Shown: positions 13,753 through 22,600, counted from the first letter of the stretch. The stretch: DNA of 64,000 bases from Arthrobacter humicola (GCF_022803015.1 NZ_JAFKON010000006.1:186001-250000), one strand, 5' to 3'. The notes: generated by a model from the letters alone, not told the origin. Translations and numbers: made by a program.

Positions 13753-14952
13753 ATGAGCAATCCTGCAGACAACAACGATGTTGTCATTCTCGCCGCAGCC
13801 CGCACCCCCCAGGGGCGCCTGAACGGGCAGCTGGCCAGCTTCACCGCCGTCGAGCTCGGCACCCACGCCATCCGCGCGGCCCTGGCCGCGAGCGGCGTCA
13901 AGGCCGACCAGGTGGACAGCGTGATCATCGGCCAGGTCCTGCAGGCCGGAGCGGGCCAGAACCCTGCGCGCCAGAGCGCCATCGGCGCCGGCATCGGCTG
14001 GAACGTGCCGACGGTGACCATCAACAAGGTCTGCCTCTCGGGCCTCACCGCCGTGATCGACGCCGCCCGGATGATCCGCAGCGGGGACGCCACGGTGGTG
14101 GTCGCCGGCGGCCAGGAGTCCATGACCCGCGCACCTCACGTGCTGCCCGGTTCCCGGCAGGGCTGGGCGTACGGCACGGTCCAGGCCCTGGACGTGGCCG
14201 CGCACGACGGCCTGACCGACGCCTTCGACGGACAGTCCATGGGACTGTCGACCGAGAGCAAGAACCTGACCCTCGGCATTGACCGGGCCTCCCAGGACGA
14301 GGTGGCGGCCCAGTCGCACCAGCGTGCCGCCCGGGCCGCGAAGGACGGCGTCTTCGACGGCGAGATCGCCCCGATGAGCGTCAAGCAGCGCAAGGGCGAT
14401 CCGATCGCCGTCACCTCCGACGAGGGCATCCGGCCCGACACGACCGTCGAATCGCTGGCCGGTCTGCGCGCGGCGTTCGTCACGGACGGAACCATCACCG
14501 CCGGCAACTCCTCTCCCCTGTCCGACGGCGCTGCCGCCCTGGTGCTGAGCAGCCGGAAGTTCGCCGAGGACAACGGTCTCGAGTACCTGGCGGTGGTCGG
14601 CAAGCCGGGCCAGGTCGCGGGGCCGGACAACTCGCTGCATTCCCAGCCGTCGAACGCCATCAAGAACGCCCTGGACAAAGCCGGCTGGTCCGCCGCGGAC
14701 CTCGACTTCATCGAAATCAACGAGGCTTTCGGTTCTGTCGCGGTGCAGTCCCTGAAGGATCTCAACTATCCGCTGGAGCAGTGCAACATCCACGGCGGGG
14801 CCATCGCCCTGGGCCACCCGATCGGGGCCTCGGGGGCCCGGCTGGCCCTGCACGCGGCCCACGAACTCAAGCGCCGGGGTGCCGGTAAGGCGGCCGTGTC
14901 CCTGTGCGGCGGCGGCGGCCAGGGCGAAGCGCTGCTGCTGTACCGCGACTAA
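13753..14952 (+). CDS. Acetyl-CoA C-acetyltransferase (thiolase)
   Basis: This 399-residue thiolase condenses two acetyl-CoA to acetoacetyl-CoA or cleaves beta-ketoacyl-CoA. The acyl-accepting cysteine is C94 in INKVCLSGL; the C-terminal catalytic motifs are HGGAIALGHPIGASGAR (general-base His) and AAVSLCGGGGQGEA (second Cys). The start ATG is preceded by GGAAG at a suitable distance. It is transcribed divergently from rpoB and sits 90 bases before the YbaK-like gene. The full-length motifs indicate an active enzyme; whether it serves polyhydroxybutyrate, ketone or fatty-acid metabolism cannot be told, since no phaB, hbd or CoA-transferase is adjacent. Confidence 0.93.
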   Translation: MSNPADNNDVVILAAARTPQGRLNGQLASFTAVELGTHAIRAALAASGVKADQVDSVIIGQVLQAGAGQNPARQSAIGAGIGWNVPTVTINKVCLSGLTAVIDAARMIRSGDATVVVAGGQESMTRAPHVLPGSRQGWAYGTVQALDVAAHDGLTDAFDGQSMGLSTESKNLTLGIDRASQDEVAAQSHQRAARAAKDGVFDGEIAPMSVKQRKGDPIAVTSDEGIRPDTTVESLAGLRAAFVTDGTITAGNSSPLSDGAAALVLSSRKFAEDNGLEYLAVVGKPGQVAGPDNSLHSQPSNAIKNALDKAGWSAADLDFIEINEAFGSVAVQSLKDLNYPLEQCNIHGGAIALGHPIGASGARLALHAAHELKRRGAGKAAVSLCGGGGQGEALLLYRD

Positions 14953-15042
14953 ATCCGGTAACCGGCGGGCGGGGCGGGCCCGGACCACTGGGCGGCCGGG
15001 CGGACCGGGCGCCGCCGACAGGAGTCAGGAAGGTTTGACGCG

Positions 15043-15528
15043 ATGCCAGAGCAGAAAACAACCAGCGGCCGCGAACGGTTCCTCGCCGACGCCGCGGCGC
15101 GGGGGCTGGACGTGGAGATCGTCGAACGCCTCGCCGCCCGCAGCCTTGAGGAGGCGGCCGGTATCCTCGGGATCCGGCCCGCGGATATCGTGAAGTCGCT
15201 CGTGGTCAAGCACAAGGACGGCACTTTCCTGTTCGCACTGGTCCCCGGCGACCGGCAGATTTCCTGGCCCAAGCTGCGGGCGCTGCTGGGCGTCAACAAG
15301 CTCTCGCTGCCGGCGGCGGATACGGCTTTCGAGGCCACCGGGTACGAGCGCGGGACCATCACGCCGCTCGGCAGCATCCGCCCCTGGCCCGTCTACGCCG
15401 ACCAGACCATCACGGGCCGTCGGATCTCCATGGGCGCCGGCGAACATGGCTACAGCGCGTTCGTGGACGCGGATGCCCTGACGGCGGCGCTGGGCGCCGT
15501 CGTCGCCGACATCACTGAGCCCAACTAG
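15043..15528 (+). CDS. YbaK/EbsC-type aminoacyl-tRNA deacylase
   Basis: This 161-residue protein matches the YbaK/ProX fold, which removes mischarged amino acids from tRNA (for example Cys or Ala from tRNA-Pro). Family features visible are RPADIVKSLVVK (a conserved Lys region near residue 51), the FALVPGDRQISWPKL block, and a C-terminal GRRISMGAGEHGYSAFV stretch. The ATG has AGGAAGG upstream. It follows the thiolase by 90 bases and ends before a strong bidirectional hairpin. It is free-standing rather than part of a prolyl-tRNA synthetase. Substrate tRNA is not predictable from this sequence alone. Confidence 0.85.
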   Translation: MPEQKTTSGRERFLADAAARGLDVEIVERLAARSLEEAAGILGIRPADIVKSLVVKHKDGTFLFALVPGDRQISWPKLRALLGVNKLSLPAADTAFEATGYERGTITPLGSIRPWPVYADQTITGRRISMGAGEHGYSAFVDADALTAALGAVVADITEPN

Positions 15529-15545
15529 CCCGCCCGGGTTAACAG

Positions 15546-15607
15546 CAACGCGGGGTCACTTCCGTCCATCCCGACCGCCGGGATGGGCGCAAAGTGACCC
15601 CGCGTTG
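15546..15607. terminator. Two-tier bidirectional terminator hairpin
   Basis: CAACGCGGGGTCACTT (15546-15561) and its perfect complement (15592-15607) form a 16-bp outer stem; an inner CCATCCC/GGGATGG stem (15566-15572, 15580-15586) makes a second tier. It lies between the convergent deacylase and metallophosphatase genes. The elaborate, asymmetrically bulged form may be a dispersed repeat acting as terminator. Confidence 0.8.
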
Positions 15608-15622
15608 TTGTTGGAGTTGGGG

Positions 15623-17473
15623 TTAGGCGGTGACCGTCAGTGGCGTCCCGTTGACGGTGAGCCGCCAGTTGGCCTGGCTGAACACGGCGACGTCCAGGGT
15701 GCCGCGGTCCACGACATAGTCGATGATGCGCTGCCGGATCTCCTGCTGGCTGTTCGAGAGCACCGGCGCGTTCTTCACGGCCGGGAAGTTGCCTCCGCCG
15801 CTCTGCCGGTAGTTGTTGATGGCCAAAGCAAATTCCTGCTCGGGCGCCAGCGGCTGGCCGCCGTAGCTGAGCTTGGCGATCCGGTCCCCCGCCGGCCGGG
15901 CGAGGTCGATCTCATAGTTCAGCGGCGCGTCCAGTCCGTAGACGACGTCGTAGTTGTAGTCGGGCGTGCCGTTCGGGGCCGTAGCCGTCACAGCGTTGGT
16001 GACGTCCTGGGCCCTGGCCGTGGTGGCGGTCACCGGTTTGAAGTACTGGGCGGACCACTCCAGGTATGCCTTGACCTGCGCGCCGGTGACCTTGATGGCG
16101 AGCAGCGTGTTGTCGAAGATGTACAGTCCTGCGACATCGCGGATGGTCAGCGGCCCGGCCTTGACGTCCACAGCACGGGAGAACGCCGCCGCAATGGACA
16201 ATACGGGCAGCCCTGCCGCGGGAGTGTTGGCCAGCTCGGCCTTGACTGTGCTGGCCTGGACGTAATTAATGGCGTCGATCGCGGCGGAGTCCTCCCAGCA
16301 GGCGTTGGCCGTGCTGAGCGGCGCCGTGGAAGTTCCGATGACCTCGTTGACGTAGTTCACCGTGGCCTCGTGCCCGGCCTGAACGGCCCGGACGACGGCG
16401 GGATCGGGGTCGACGGTCCTGGCGTCCAAAAGGAGCGAATGCGCCGCGGTGACGGTCCACTGCCCTTTTTCCTTGACGAGTTCGAGGTCCATGACGGAGA
16501 CGCGCATGCCCCACTTGAGCGGCTCGGTCAGCAGCACCTGCTTGCCCGTGGCCTTGTTCGTGACGAAGCGCTCGGGGATCTCCAGGTGGGCGTGCCCGAC
16601 GAGGATGGCGTCGATGCCCGGGACTTCCTCTGCCAGCTGGGTGGACGCGTTCTCGGGAAAGGGCAGGGCGTCACCGTAGGAGGACCCTGGAGTCGCCCCC
16701 GAATGGCTCGTGACGATCACGACGTCGGCCCCGGCCGCTTTCACCTGCGGGACGACGGTTCTGGCCTCTTCTACGATGCCGTTGAAATCGAGCTTGCCCT
16801 GGACGTTGTCCCGGTCCCAGAGTGCGCAGCCCGGCGTCACCAGGCCGACGAGGCCGACCGTCAGCCAGCCGCTGTCCGTCTTGATCCGCTTCAGGACGTA
16901 GGGGGTGAAGGCTCGCCCGCCCGACACGGCGTCGTGCACATTGGCGCCCAACAGCGGGAAGTCCAGCTGCCGCTCCCAGGTGCGCAGAAGTCCAATGCCG
17001 TAGTTGAACTCGTGGTTGCCCAGCCCCACGGCGTCGTAGCCGATCGCGTTCATGGCCAGCGCCATGGGGTGTTTCACGGCTGCCGAGATGGGGTTGATCT
17101 TGGCGAAGTAGTAGGCCAGGGGCGTGCCCTGGATGGTGTCGCCGGCGTCGATGGTCAGGGTGCTGGCCGCACCGCGCTCGGCACGCATGGCGTTGATCAG
17201 GGTCGCGGCCTGGGCAATCCCGATCTTGTTCCCGGCGGCGTCGGCATAGGGGACGTTCTTGAAGTAGTCCCAGTTGAAGACGTTGTTGTGCAGATCCGTG
17301 GTGCCGAGCACCGTCAGGGTGAACTGATTCTTGGCAGTTGCCCTGCCACTGGCTTCGCCGGGGACGGCCCGCGCCGCCGGGGCTCCGGCCAGCGCGGCGG
17401 CGGCCGCGCCGCCGCCCACGAGGGCTGCCGCGAGCATGGCGCGGCGGGAGGGGGAAGTGTTCGGGTCCGTCAT
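15623..17473 (-). CDS. Exported 5'-nucleotidase/cyclic phosphodiesterase family protein
   Basis: This 616-residue protein is a secreted bifunctional metallophosphatase/5'-nucleotidase. The N-terminus has a twin-arginine signal (SPSRRAMLAAALVGG) with an Ala-rich h-region and an APAARA cleavage site. The metallophosphoesterase motifs follow: TDLHNNV, GDTIQGTP, GLGNHEFNYG, VIVTSHSG and GHAHLEIP, which supply the di-metal ligands. The C-terminal half is the substrate-binding 5'-nucleotidase domain. It probably hydrolyses extracellular nucleotides or 2',3'-cyclic nucleotides to scavenge phosphate and nucleosides. AGGAG lies 10 bases before the ATG. It is alone on its transcript. Confidence 0.92.
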   Translation of the reverse strand: MTDPNTSPSRRAMLAAALVGGGAAAAALAGAPAARAVPGEASGRATAKNQFTLTVLGTTDLHNNVFNWDYFKNVPYADAAGNKIGIAQAATLINAMRAERGAASTLTIDAGDTIQGTPLAYYFAKINPISAAVKHPMALAMNAIGYDAVGLGNHEFNYGIGLLRTWERQLDFPLLGANVHDAVSGGRAFTPYVLKRIKTDSGWLTVGLVGLVTPGCALWDRDNVQGKLDFNGIVEEARTVVPQVKAAGADVVIVTSHSGATPGSSYGDALPFPENASTQLAEEVPGIDAILVGHAHLEIPERFVTNKATGKQVLLTEPLKWGMRVSVMDLELVKEKGQWTVTAAHSLLLDARTVDPDPAVVRAVQAGHEATVNYVNEVIGTSTAPLSTANACWEDSAAIDAINYVQASTVKAELANTPAAGLPVLSIAAAFSRAVDVKAGPLTIRDVAGLYIFDNTLLAIKVTGAQVKAYLEWSAQYFKPVTATTARAQDVTNAVTATAPNGTPDYNYDVVYGLDAPLNYEIDLARPAGDRIAKLSYGGQPLAPEQEFALAINNYRQSGGGNFPAVKNAPVLSNSQQEIRQRIIDYVVDRGTLDVAVFSQANWRLTVNGTPLTVTA

Positions 17474-17640
17474 TGTGGGTGAACTCCTGAGCGTTGGGGG
17501 CCGGTGGGCACAAATCCAAAGTCTAGGGTCGCGCCATCAAGTGCGACAGGGGTATCAGAAAAACTTTGCCGAATCCTTCGGTATCGTTCACCGGCGCCGG
17601 CTTCCGGCCCGGGCGTTTCGGGTTTCCGGTCCGGGAACAC

Positions 17641-17675
17641 AGGAAACCCCGCCCACTGAGTGGACGGGGTTTCCT
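17641..17675 (-). terminator. Terminator of rplJ-rplL
   Basis: AGGAAACCCCG and CGGGGTTTCCT form an 11-bp stem with an inner CCAC/GTGG extension, 40 bases after the rplL stop. The U-rich part is inside the stem. Confidence 0.8.
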
Positions 17676-17714
17676 TTGAGCAGTGCGGACCGCGATTGAT
17701 CCGGACGGCGGGTA

Positions 17715-18086
17715 TTACTTGAGGGTAACGCGGGCGCCAGCTTCTTCGAGCTGAGCCTTTGCCTTCTCGGCAGCTTCCTTGGTGGCGCCTTCGAGAACAG
17801 CCTTGGGAGCGCTGTCAACCAGGTCCTTGGCTTCCTTGAGGCCCAGGGAGGTGATGGCGCGAACTTCCTTGATCACTGCGATCTTCTTGTCGCCAGCAGC
17901 TTCGAGGATGACGTCGAAGTCAGTCTTCTCTTCAGCTTCTTCTGCAGCAGCGGCGGGGCCTGCAACGGCAACAGCAGCAGCAGTAACTTCGAAGGTCTCT
18001 TCGAAGAGCTTGACGAACTCGGAGAGCTCGATGATGGTCAGTTCCTTGAAAGCTTCAATGAGCTCTTCGTTGGTGAGCTTCGCCAT
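17715..18086 (-). CDS. rplL: 50S ribosomal protein L7/L12
   Basis: L7/L12 forms the flexible stalk that recruits translation factors and stimulates their GTPase activity. The 123-residue sequence has the N-terminal dimerisation/L10-binding segment, an Ala/Glu-rich hinge ([18 protein letters not shown]) and the globular C-terminal domain ([20 protein letters not shown]). The ATG follows AGGAAGGA. It lies 77 bases downstream of rplJ and ends at a terminator, as in the usual rplJL operon. Confidence 0.98.
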   Translation of the reverse strand: MAKLTNEELIEAFKELTIIELSEFVKLFEETFEVTAAAVAVAGPAAAAEEAEEKTDFDVILEAAGDKKIAVIKEVRAITSLGLKEAKDLVDSAPKAVLEGATKEAAEKAKAQLEEAGARVTLK

Positions 18087-18163
18087 GGTGTGGCGTCCTT
18101 CCTATAATGGTGCGCGGCGGCCCTGAGGCTCGCTGTGACACCGGAGTCTTATGGAGAAGAGGA

Positions 18164-18757
18164 CTAGTTCTCTTCGGGGGCTGCGGCTTCGGCCGGTGCT
18201 TCGGCCTCGGCTGCTGCATCTGCTGCGGGAGCTTCTTCAGCGGCGGGTGCTTCGGCTGCTGCCGGGGCACCGTTCTCTTCTTCAAGCTTGAGGCGCAGTG
18301 CGTCGATGATGCGTACAGCAGCGGCAGCAGGAGCCTTGAGGATCCCTGCAACCTTGGCGAGCTGCAGCTCACGGGACTCGAGTGCTGCCAGGGCAGCAAC
18401 TTCGCTGGCGTTCAGTGCCTTGCCCTCGAAGTAACCGGTCTTGATGACCAGCTGCTTGTTGGCCTTGGCAAAATCCGTCAGGCTCTTGGCAGCTGCAACT
18501 GCGTCACCCTTGATGAACGCGATTGCAGTGGGGCCGGCGAGCTGACCGTCGAATGCTTCGACACCAGCTTCCTTGGCTGCAATGGCGGTCAGGGTGTTCT
18601 TGACGACCGAGAACTTGGTTTCCTGGCCGAGAGAGACACGCAGCTGCTTGAGCTGTGCAACGGTGAGCCCGCGGTATTCGGTCAGGACAGCGGCGTTCGA
18701 TTCCTTGAAATCGTTAGTGATCTCAGCTACTGCTGAAACCTTGCTAGGCGTTGCCAT
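18164..18757 (-). CDS. rplJ: 50S ribosomal protein L10
   Basis: L10 anchors L12 dimers on the ribosome and represses its own operon by binding its mRNA leader. The ATG at 18757 (MATPSKVSAVAEI) has AAGGAGG upstream and gives 197 residues; the longer open frame is not supported. After the usual rRNA-binding domain and the L12-binding helix, the protein carries a C-terminal tail of about 40 residues made almost only of Ala, Glu and Pro (EAPAAEEAPAADAAAEAEAP), typical of actinobacterial L10 but of no known role. A structured leader with an attenuator precedes the gene. Confidence 0.97.
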   Translation of the reverse strand: MATPSKVSAVAEITNDFKESNAAVLTEYRGLTVAQLKQLRVSLGQETKFSVVKNTLTAIAAKEAGVEAFDGQLAGPTAIAFIKGDAVAAAKSLTDFAKANKQLVIKTGYFEGKALNASEVAALAALESRELQLAKVAGILKAPAAAAVRIIDALRLKLEEENGAPAAAEAPAAEEAPAADAAAEAEAPAEAAAPEEN

Positions 18758-18810
18758 AACCCTCCTTCCGGGGATAGTGCCGGTATGTCCGGGTCCCCGC
18801 TCAAAAGAGC

Positions 18811-18846
18811 TAAAACTAAAAAACGCCCCGCGCAGATGCACGGGGC
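18811..18846 (-). terminator. Attenuator/terminator before rplJ
   Basis: GCCCCGTGC and GCGCGGGGC pair (one mismatch) with an ATCT loop, followed on the minus strand by GTTTTTTAGTTTT. It lies 54-90 bases upstream of the rplJ ATG and downstream of the L10 leader core, where L10-dependent attenuation would act. Confidence 0.8.
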
Positions 18847-19022
18847 TTGTCTCGACGCGGTCCATGACCGCGGAGCTTTGCTTCGTTCACCTGCGCCGGC
18901 CGCCCTATGTTCAGGGTCCTTCGTCCGGAAATCCACTGCGCTCTCCCGGCGCGACTGCAGAAGTGAGCCTTGCTTGGGAGAGTGGATTTCCAACAACCGA
19001 CGGTCTTTGGTCCTCCAAGCTT
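18847..19022 (-). ncRNA. Ribosomal protein L10 leader RNA
   Basis: The 362-base gap before rplJ reads on the minus strand as a structured leader. GGACCAAAGACCG begins it (19001-19013); an 11-bp helix GGAAATCCACT/AGTGGATTTCC (arms 18981-18991 and 18927-18937) follows, then a conserved-looking GGTGAACGAAGCAAAGC strand, and finally the terminator at 18811-18846. This layout matches the known L10 leader family, where excess L10-L12 binds and lowers expression of rplJL. Identification rests on pattern memory and position; a covariance-model search is needed to fix the exact ends. Confidence 0.7.
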
Positions 19023-19119
19023 ACGGGACACGGCGCGCGTGTTCCAAATCGGGCCCGGCGGGCAGGGGCAGCGCAGGACTTCAGCGAAAGACTTTAGCGC
19101 CCGACGTCGGCCCGGGACC

Positions 19120-20229
19120 TCAGCTGACAGCCGGTCCGAAGTTGGGGAGTTCTTTTTGCCAGAGACCCGTCACTCCCGCCGTCGTGAAGCCGAGCTGCTG
19201 GTTGACCTTCAGCAGGTAGCGGTTCTCCGGAGCGTTCCACGTGTACAGGACCCGGGCGTCCGGGAACTGTTCGCTGAGCCGTTCCATATTGGCGACCTTG
19301 ATCAGCAGCCCGAGCTTGTTGCCGCGGTGTTCCTGCAGCACCACCGTGTCGTCCTGGAAGACGACGTCCGGGCGCAGGGCCAGGACACTGATGGTGGTCA
19401 GGCCCACGAGCGTTCCGCTGGCGATGTGCTCGACGGCGGTGACCACCGTCCGGCGGCCCTGGGCTATGGTGACTTCCTCCGCTTCCCGGAGGATGCCGCC
19501 GTCGAACACCATTTCCTGGGCATCCGGCCCCGGCACTTCGTCCTCGCCTGCCTGGTTTTCCAGCGCGGCGACGGCCTCGAGCCACTGGTCAGGACACCGG
19601 TCCGTCCAGTGGTGCAGACGGTAGCGGCCGGCATTGGCTTCCTCGGCCTCGGCCTCGAGGTCGGCGACGAGCTTGGTGTCCAGCGGCAACGCACAGGAGC
19701 TGAACTGCTCTATGTGCTGCAGGGTGTAGCCGGTATGGCGGGCAAATTCCACGTCACGGCTGCCCAACGGGACGAACCCGACGCCGCTGCCGGGCACGAG
19801 CTGTTCGGCCTCCGGGTCCGTCAGGGTTGATCCCGGGTGGTTGGTGTCGATCAGGATCGTGTGTCGGCCCTCGTCCCGGGCGAAATGTTCGGCGGCCGCC
19901 AGCAGCTGCCTCCCCACGCCCTGGCGCCGGAATTCCGGCAGGATGTCGAGCGTGAATTCGGCGAGATCGAGGTTGTCCACGAGCGGCAGGGCGATGTCCG
20001 CCGTCCCGACAATCACGCCGTCGATCTTGGCGACGAGGATCACCTGACGTTCGTAGGGGTCCGCCATCTCAAGCAGCTTTTCCTGCGGCGCGTAGGCGAG
20101 GTCGTCGGTGCCCCAGGTCTGCATCCGGACCCTGCGCCCCACCTCGATCGCGGCGAGAAAGTCGGCGGCATCGGGCGCGTCAAGGGAATCGGGGATCCAC
20201 AGCTGCTCAATCCGTACATCGTTTGCCAT
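19120..20229 (-). CDS. Tandem-domain GNAT acetyltransferase (copy 2)
   Basis: A 369-residue protein with two GNAT folds. The N-terminal domain shows a motif A (ILPEFRRQGVGRQLLAAAE) and the C-terminal domain another (LQEHRGNKLGLLIKVANMER). I use the ATG at 20229 (MANDVRIEQLWIP); earlier starts are possible. It is clearly paralogous to the next gene upstream: both share the HRG-x-LG-LIK and N-A-EN...LGF segments near the C-terminus. The substrate is unknown; two-domain GNATs include mycothiol synthase-like enzymes. It sits between the rplKA and rplJL operons, ending about 100 bases before the L10 leader. Confidence 0.8.
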   Translation of the reverse strand: MANDVRIEQLWIPDSLDAPDAADFLAAIEVGRRVRMQTWGTDDLAYAPQEKLLEMADPYERQVILVAKIDGVIVGTADIALPLVDNLDLAEFTLDILPEFRRQGVGRQLLAAAEHFARDEGRHTILIDTNHPGSTLTDPEAEQLVPGSGVGFVPLGSRDVEFARHTGYTLQHIEQFSSCALPLDTKLVADLEAEAEEANAGRYRLHHWTDRCPDQWLEAVAALENQAGEDEVPGPDAQEMVFDGGILREAEEVTIAQGRRTVVTAVEHIASGTLVGLTTISVLALRPDVVFQDDTVVLQEHRGNKLGLLIKVANMERLSEQFPDARVLYTWNAPENRYLLKVNQQLGFTTAGVTGLWQKELPNFGPAVS

Positions 20230-20299
20230 AGAGGGCATCTTCCCAGCCGTTGTGCCACCCACCATCGGTACGGCCCGGCTCAAACCGGGCTTTCAACCG

Positions 20300-20313
20300 C
20301 CAGCATATGCTGG
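20300..20313. repeat. 14-bp perfect palindrome between the two GNAT genes
   Basis: CCAGCATATGCTGG, a perfect dyad, lies in the 113-base region upstream of the second GNAT gene. It could be an operator or a short hairpin. No clear promoter is seen next to it. Confidence 0.5.
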
Positions 20314-20396
20314 TTTGGGCCGCTGTTCCATTGGTGACGCCGGGCAGTTTCCGCTCCAGCCGGCGCCCTGCAGCTTCTGCCCCAGCCGGCGCCCGG

Positions 20397-21536
20397 TCAG
20401 TTCCGGATCTCACTGCCGGTGGCTGCGCCCGCGGCGGCAGCGGTCCGCTGCCACTCGCCGTCGTAGCCCGCCGGCTTGAAGCCCAGCGCGATGTTGATGC
20501 CGAGCATGTGGTCGTTTTCGGCGGCGTTGTATGTCAGGACGCGCCGGACCGCGGGGTACGACTCCCGCAGCAGGCGCAGGTTGCGGATCTTGATGAGCAT
20601 GCCAAGCCGGTGGCCGCGGTGGCCCACCGCGACGAGGGTGTCGTCCTGGTTGGCCAGCCATGGCTTGTCGGCTGTTGTCTGCAGGACGGTATAGGCGGCC
20701 AGTTCGCCGCTGGCCCGGTGCTGTGCCGCCACCACGAGGGCGGACTGGCCGGCGCGCCGCCAGGTGTCCTCGACGTGGCGGACGCGGGCGACGTCCCAGA
20801 TTTCCGCCTCGTAGCTCAGCGCTCCGGAGGGGGCGTCGGTGCTCATGCGGGACATGAGCACCGCGAGCTGGGCGGCATGTTCCTCCGGGCAGGAGTCGGT
20901 CCAGTGCAGCAGTTCATAGTCCCCCGCGCGGGCCAGGGCGTCCCGTTCCAGGGCGTCGAGGTCCGCGGCGGTCGGGACGTCGAGCGAACTGAACCGTTCG
21001 ACCTGCTCCAGGCGGTAGCCGGCTTTTCCGGCGAAACGGACACCCGGCGCGCCGGCGGGCAGCGCTCCGGTCCCCGTGGCGGGCTTGATGAGGTTGGTGC
21101 CATCGACGTCGAAATCGGCCGGGTGCTCCGTGAAGGTCTGCAGGATGGGCCGCCCGTCGGCGGCGGCCAGCGCCTCGGCGTGCACCAGCAGTGCCCGGCC
21201 GATCCCCCGCCCGGCGAAGGCATCCAGGACGCCCACGTGCAGCAGTGCACTGCCCAGATTCTCCTGCAGTTCACAGCGGACCCAGGAGTTGGCCGCCATG
21301 CGCCCGTCGACGCGGACGAAGAAGAGCCGCAGCCGGGTGTACGCCGTGTCCCGCCAGTACTGCAGGCGGGCCGCCGCGGACGATGCCCGGTCCAGGTTGC
21401 CCCAGGTCTGCAGGATGAGCTCATCGCAGAGTTCCATGAATTCGAGGAACTCCGCCGTGTCAGCGGCATCGGTGTCAGCGGCATCAAGGCTGGCGGGCAG
21501 GGAGAGTTCCTCGATGAGGTACGACGGCGTAGTCAC
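20397..21536 (-). CDS. Tandem-domain GNAT acetyltransferase (copy 1)
   Basis: A 379-residue two-domain GNAT protein. The N-terminal acetyl-CoA motif is GVLDAFAGRGIGRALLVHAE and the C-terminal one AVGHRGHRLGMLIKIRNLR. It is the paralogue of the gene that follows it; the pair probably arose by duplication. It starts at GTG 21536 with no ribosome-binding site but with TAGGCT exactly six bases upstream, so a leaderless transcript is likely, separate from rplKA, whose terminator is at 21625-21656. The acceptor is unknown. Confidence 0.82.
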   Translation of the reverse strand: MTTPSYLIEELSLPASLDAADTDAADTAEFLEFMELCDELILQTWGNLDRASSAAARLQYWRDTAYTRLRLFFVRVDGRMAANSWVRCELQENLGSALLHVGVLDAFAGRGIGRALLVHAEALAAADGRPILQTFTEHPADFDVDGTNLIKPATGTGALPAGAPGVRFAGKAGYRLEQVERFSSLDVPTAADLDALERDALARAGDYELLHWTDSCPEEHAAQLAVLMSRMSTDAPSGALSYEAEIWDVARVRHVEDTWRRAGQSALVVAAQHRASGELAAYTVLQTTADKPWLANQDDTLVAVGHRGHRLGMLIKIRNLRLLRESYPAVRRVLTYNAAENDHMLGINIALGFKPAGYDGEWQRTAAAAGAATGSEIRN

Positions 21537-21542
21537 CGGGAC

Positions 21543-21571
21543 AGCCTAACCGGCAAGTCCGGCGGCACCAA
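21543..21571 (-). promoter_or_regulatory. Leaderless promoter of GNAT copy 1
   Basis: TTGGTG (21566-21571), a 17-base spacer, TAGGCT (21543-21548), then six bases and GTG. Transcription should begin at the start codon itself. Confidence 0.65.
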
Positions 21572-21624
21572 GGGTCCCGGATGCCAAGCTTTGCGCACGC
21601 CACGGGTCCCGGCGCAGGACGGCA

Positions 21625-21656
21625 AAAGGCCGCCCCGCAGTTGCGGGACGGCCTTT
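21625..21656 (-). terminator. Terminator of rplK-rplA
   Basis: AAAGGCCGCCCCGCA and TGCGGGACGGCCTTT pair with one mismatch and a 2-base loop; TTTTGCC follows on the minus strand. It separates rplKA from the GNAT pair. Confidence 0.88.
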
Positions 21657-21708
21657 GGCTGGAACCGGCGACGTCAGCGACGCCGCAGTTCCGTGGATCC
21701 GGTGAGGA

Positions 21709-22416
21709 CTAGACCTCGGTCAGGACCTTGGTGACGTTGGGGTCAACCGAGATGCCCGGGCCGAACGTGGTCGCCACGGTGGCCTTCTGGATGTAGCGGC
21801 CCTTGGAAGCGGACGGCTTGAGGCGGAGGACCTCTTCCAGTGCGGCTGCGTAGTTCTCGGCCAGCTTGATGGCGTCGAACGAAACCTTGCCGATGATGAA
21901 GTGCAGGTTTGAGTGCTTGTCGACGCGGAAGTCGATCTTGCCGCCCTTGATGTCGTTGACGGCCTTGGCGACGTCAGCGGTCACGGTGCCGGTCTTCGGG
22001 TTCGGCATCAGGTTACGCGGACCCAGGACCTTACCGAGGCGGCCAACCTTGCCCATGAGGTCAGGGGTGGCGACGGCGGCATCGAAGTCGGTCCAGCCGG
22101 CGGCGATCTTTTCGATCAGGTCATCGGAACCAACGAAGTCGGCGCCGGCCGCGATTGCAGCCTCAGCCTTGTCGCCCGTTGCGAAGACGAGGACGCGGGC
22201 GACCTTACCGGTGCCGTGCGGCAGGTTGACGGTGCCGCGGACCATCTGGTCGGCCTTACGCGGGTCAACGCCGAGGCGGAAAGCGACCTCAACGGTGGCG
22301 TCGAACTTGGACGGGTTGGTGTCCTTGGCGAGCGTCACTGCCTCGAACGGCGCGTAGAACTTCTCCGCGTCGATCTTGGCCGCGGCTGCCTCATATGCTT
22401 TGCTGCGCTTTGCCAT
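21709..22416 (-). CDS. rplA: 50S ribosomal protein L1
   Basis: L1 forms the mobile stalk at the ribosomal E site and can repress its own operon. The 235-residue sequence starts [16 protein letters not shown] and contains the usual two-domain layout, including the [23 protein letters not shown]-binding block and [10 protein letters not shown]. It lies 184 bases downstream of rplK, an unusually wide gap for this pair; I see no gene or clear L1-target mimic in it. A terminator follows. Confidence 0.98.
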   Translation of the reverse strand: MAKRSKAYEAAAAKIDAEKFYAPFEAVTLAKDTNPSKFDATVEVAFRLGVDPRKADQMVRGTVNLPHGTGKVARVLVFATGDKAEAAIAAGADFVGSDDLIEKIAAGWTDFDAAVATPDLMGKVGRLGKVLGPRNLMPNPKTGTVTADVAKAVNDIKGGKIDFRVDKHSNLHFIIGKVSFDAIKLAENYAAALEEVLRLKPSASKGRYIQKATVATTFGPGISVDPNVTKVLTEV

Positions 22417-22600
22417 GCTGCTTATTTCTCCTTGTGCAGTTGTGGTCTGCGGACCGCGCTGGGCCCTGCCACAGGCGGCATTCCGGCTGGTGTATCCGTT
22501 CCGGAATTCCGCTGTTCATTGTTTAGGTGGTGCCGGCTGGCCGGCGGTGCTGACGGCGTCGTGACCGGTTTCCCGATCCCGGCGCATCAGCGGTGGGGAA

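Noticed and set aside
13528..14988. A 486-residue minus-strand frame opposite the thiolase
   Set aside because: Antisense shadow of a gene with intact catalytic motifs.
15605..17482. A 625-residue plus-strand frame opposite the 5'-nucleotidase gene
   Set aside because: Covers exactly the length of the real gene, whose motifs and signal peptide are clear.
22417..22600. L1-target mimic in the rplK-rplA gap
   Set aside because: I looked for the L1-binding consensus and saw none convincing; the gap appears without clear elements.
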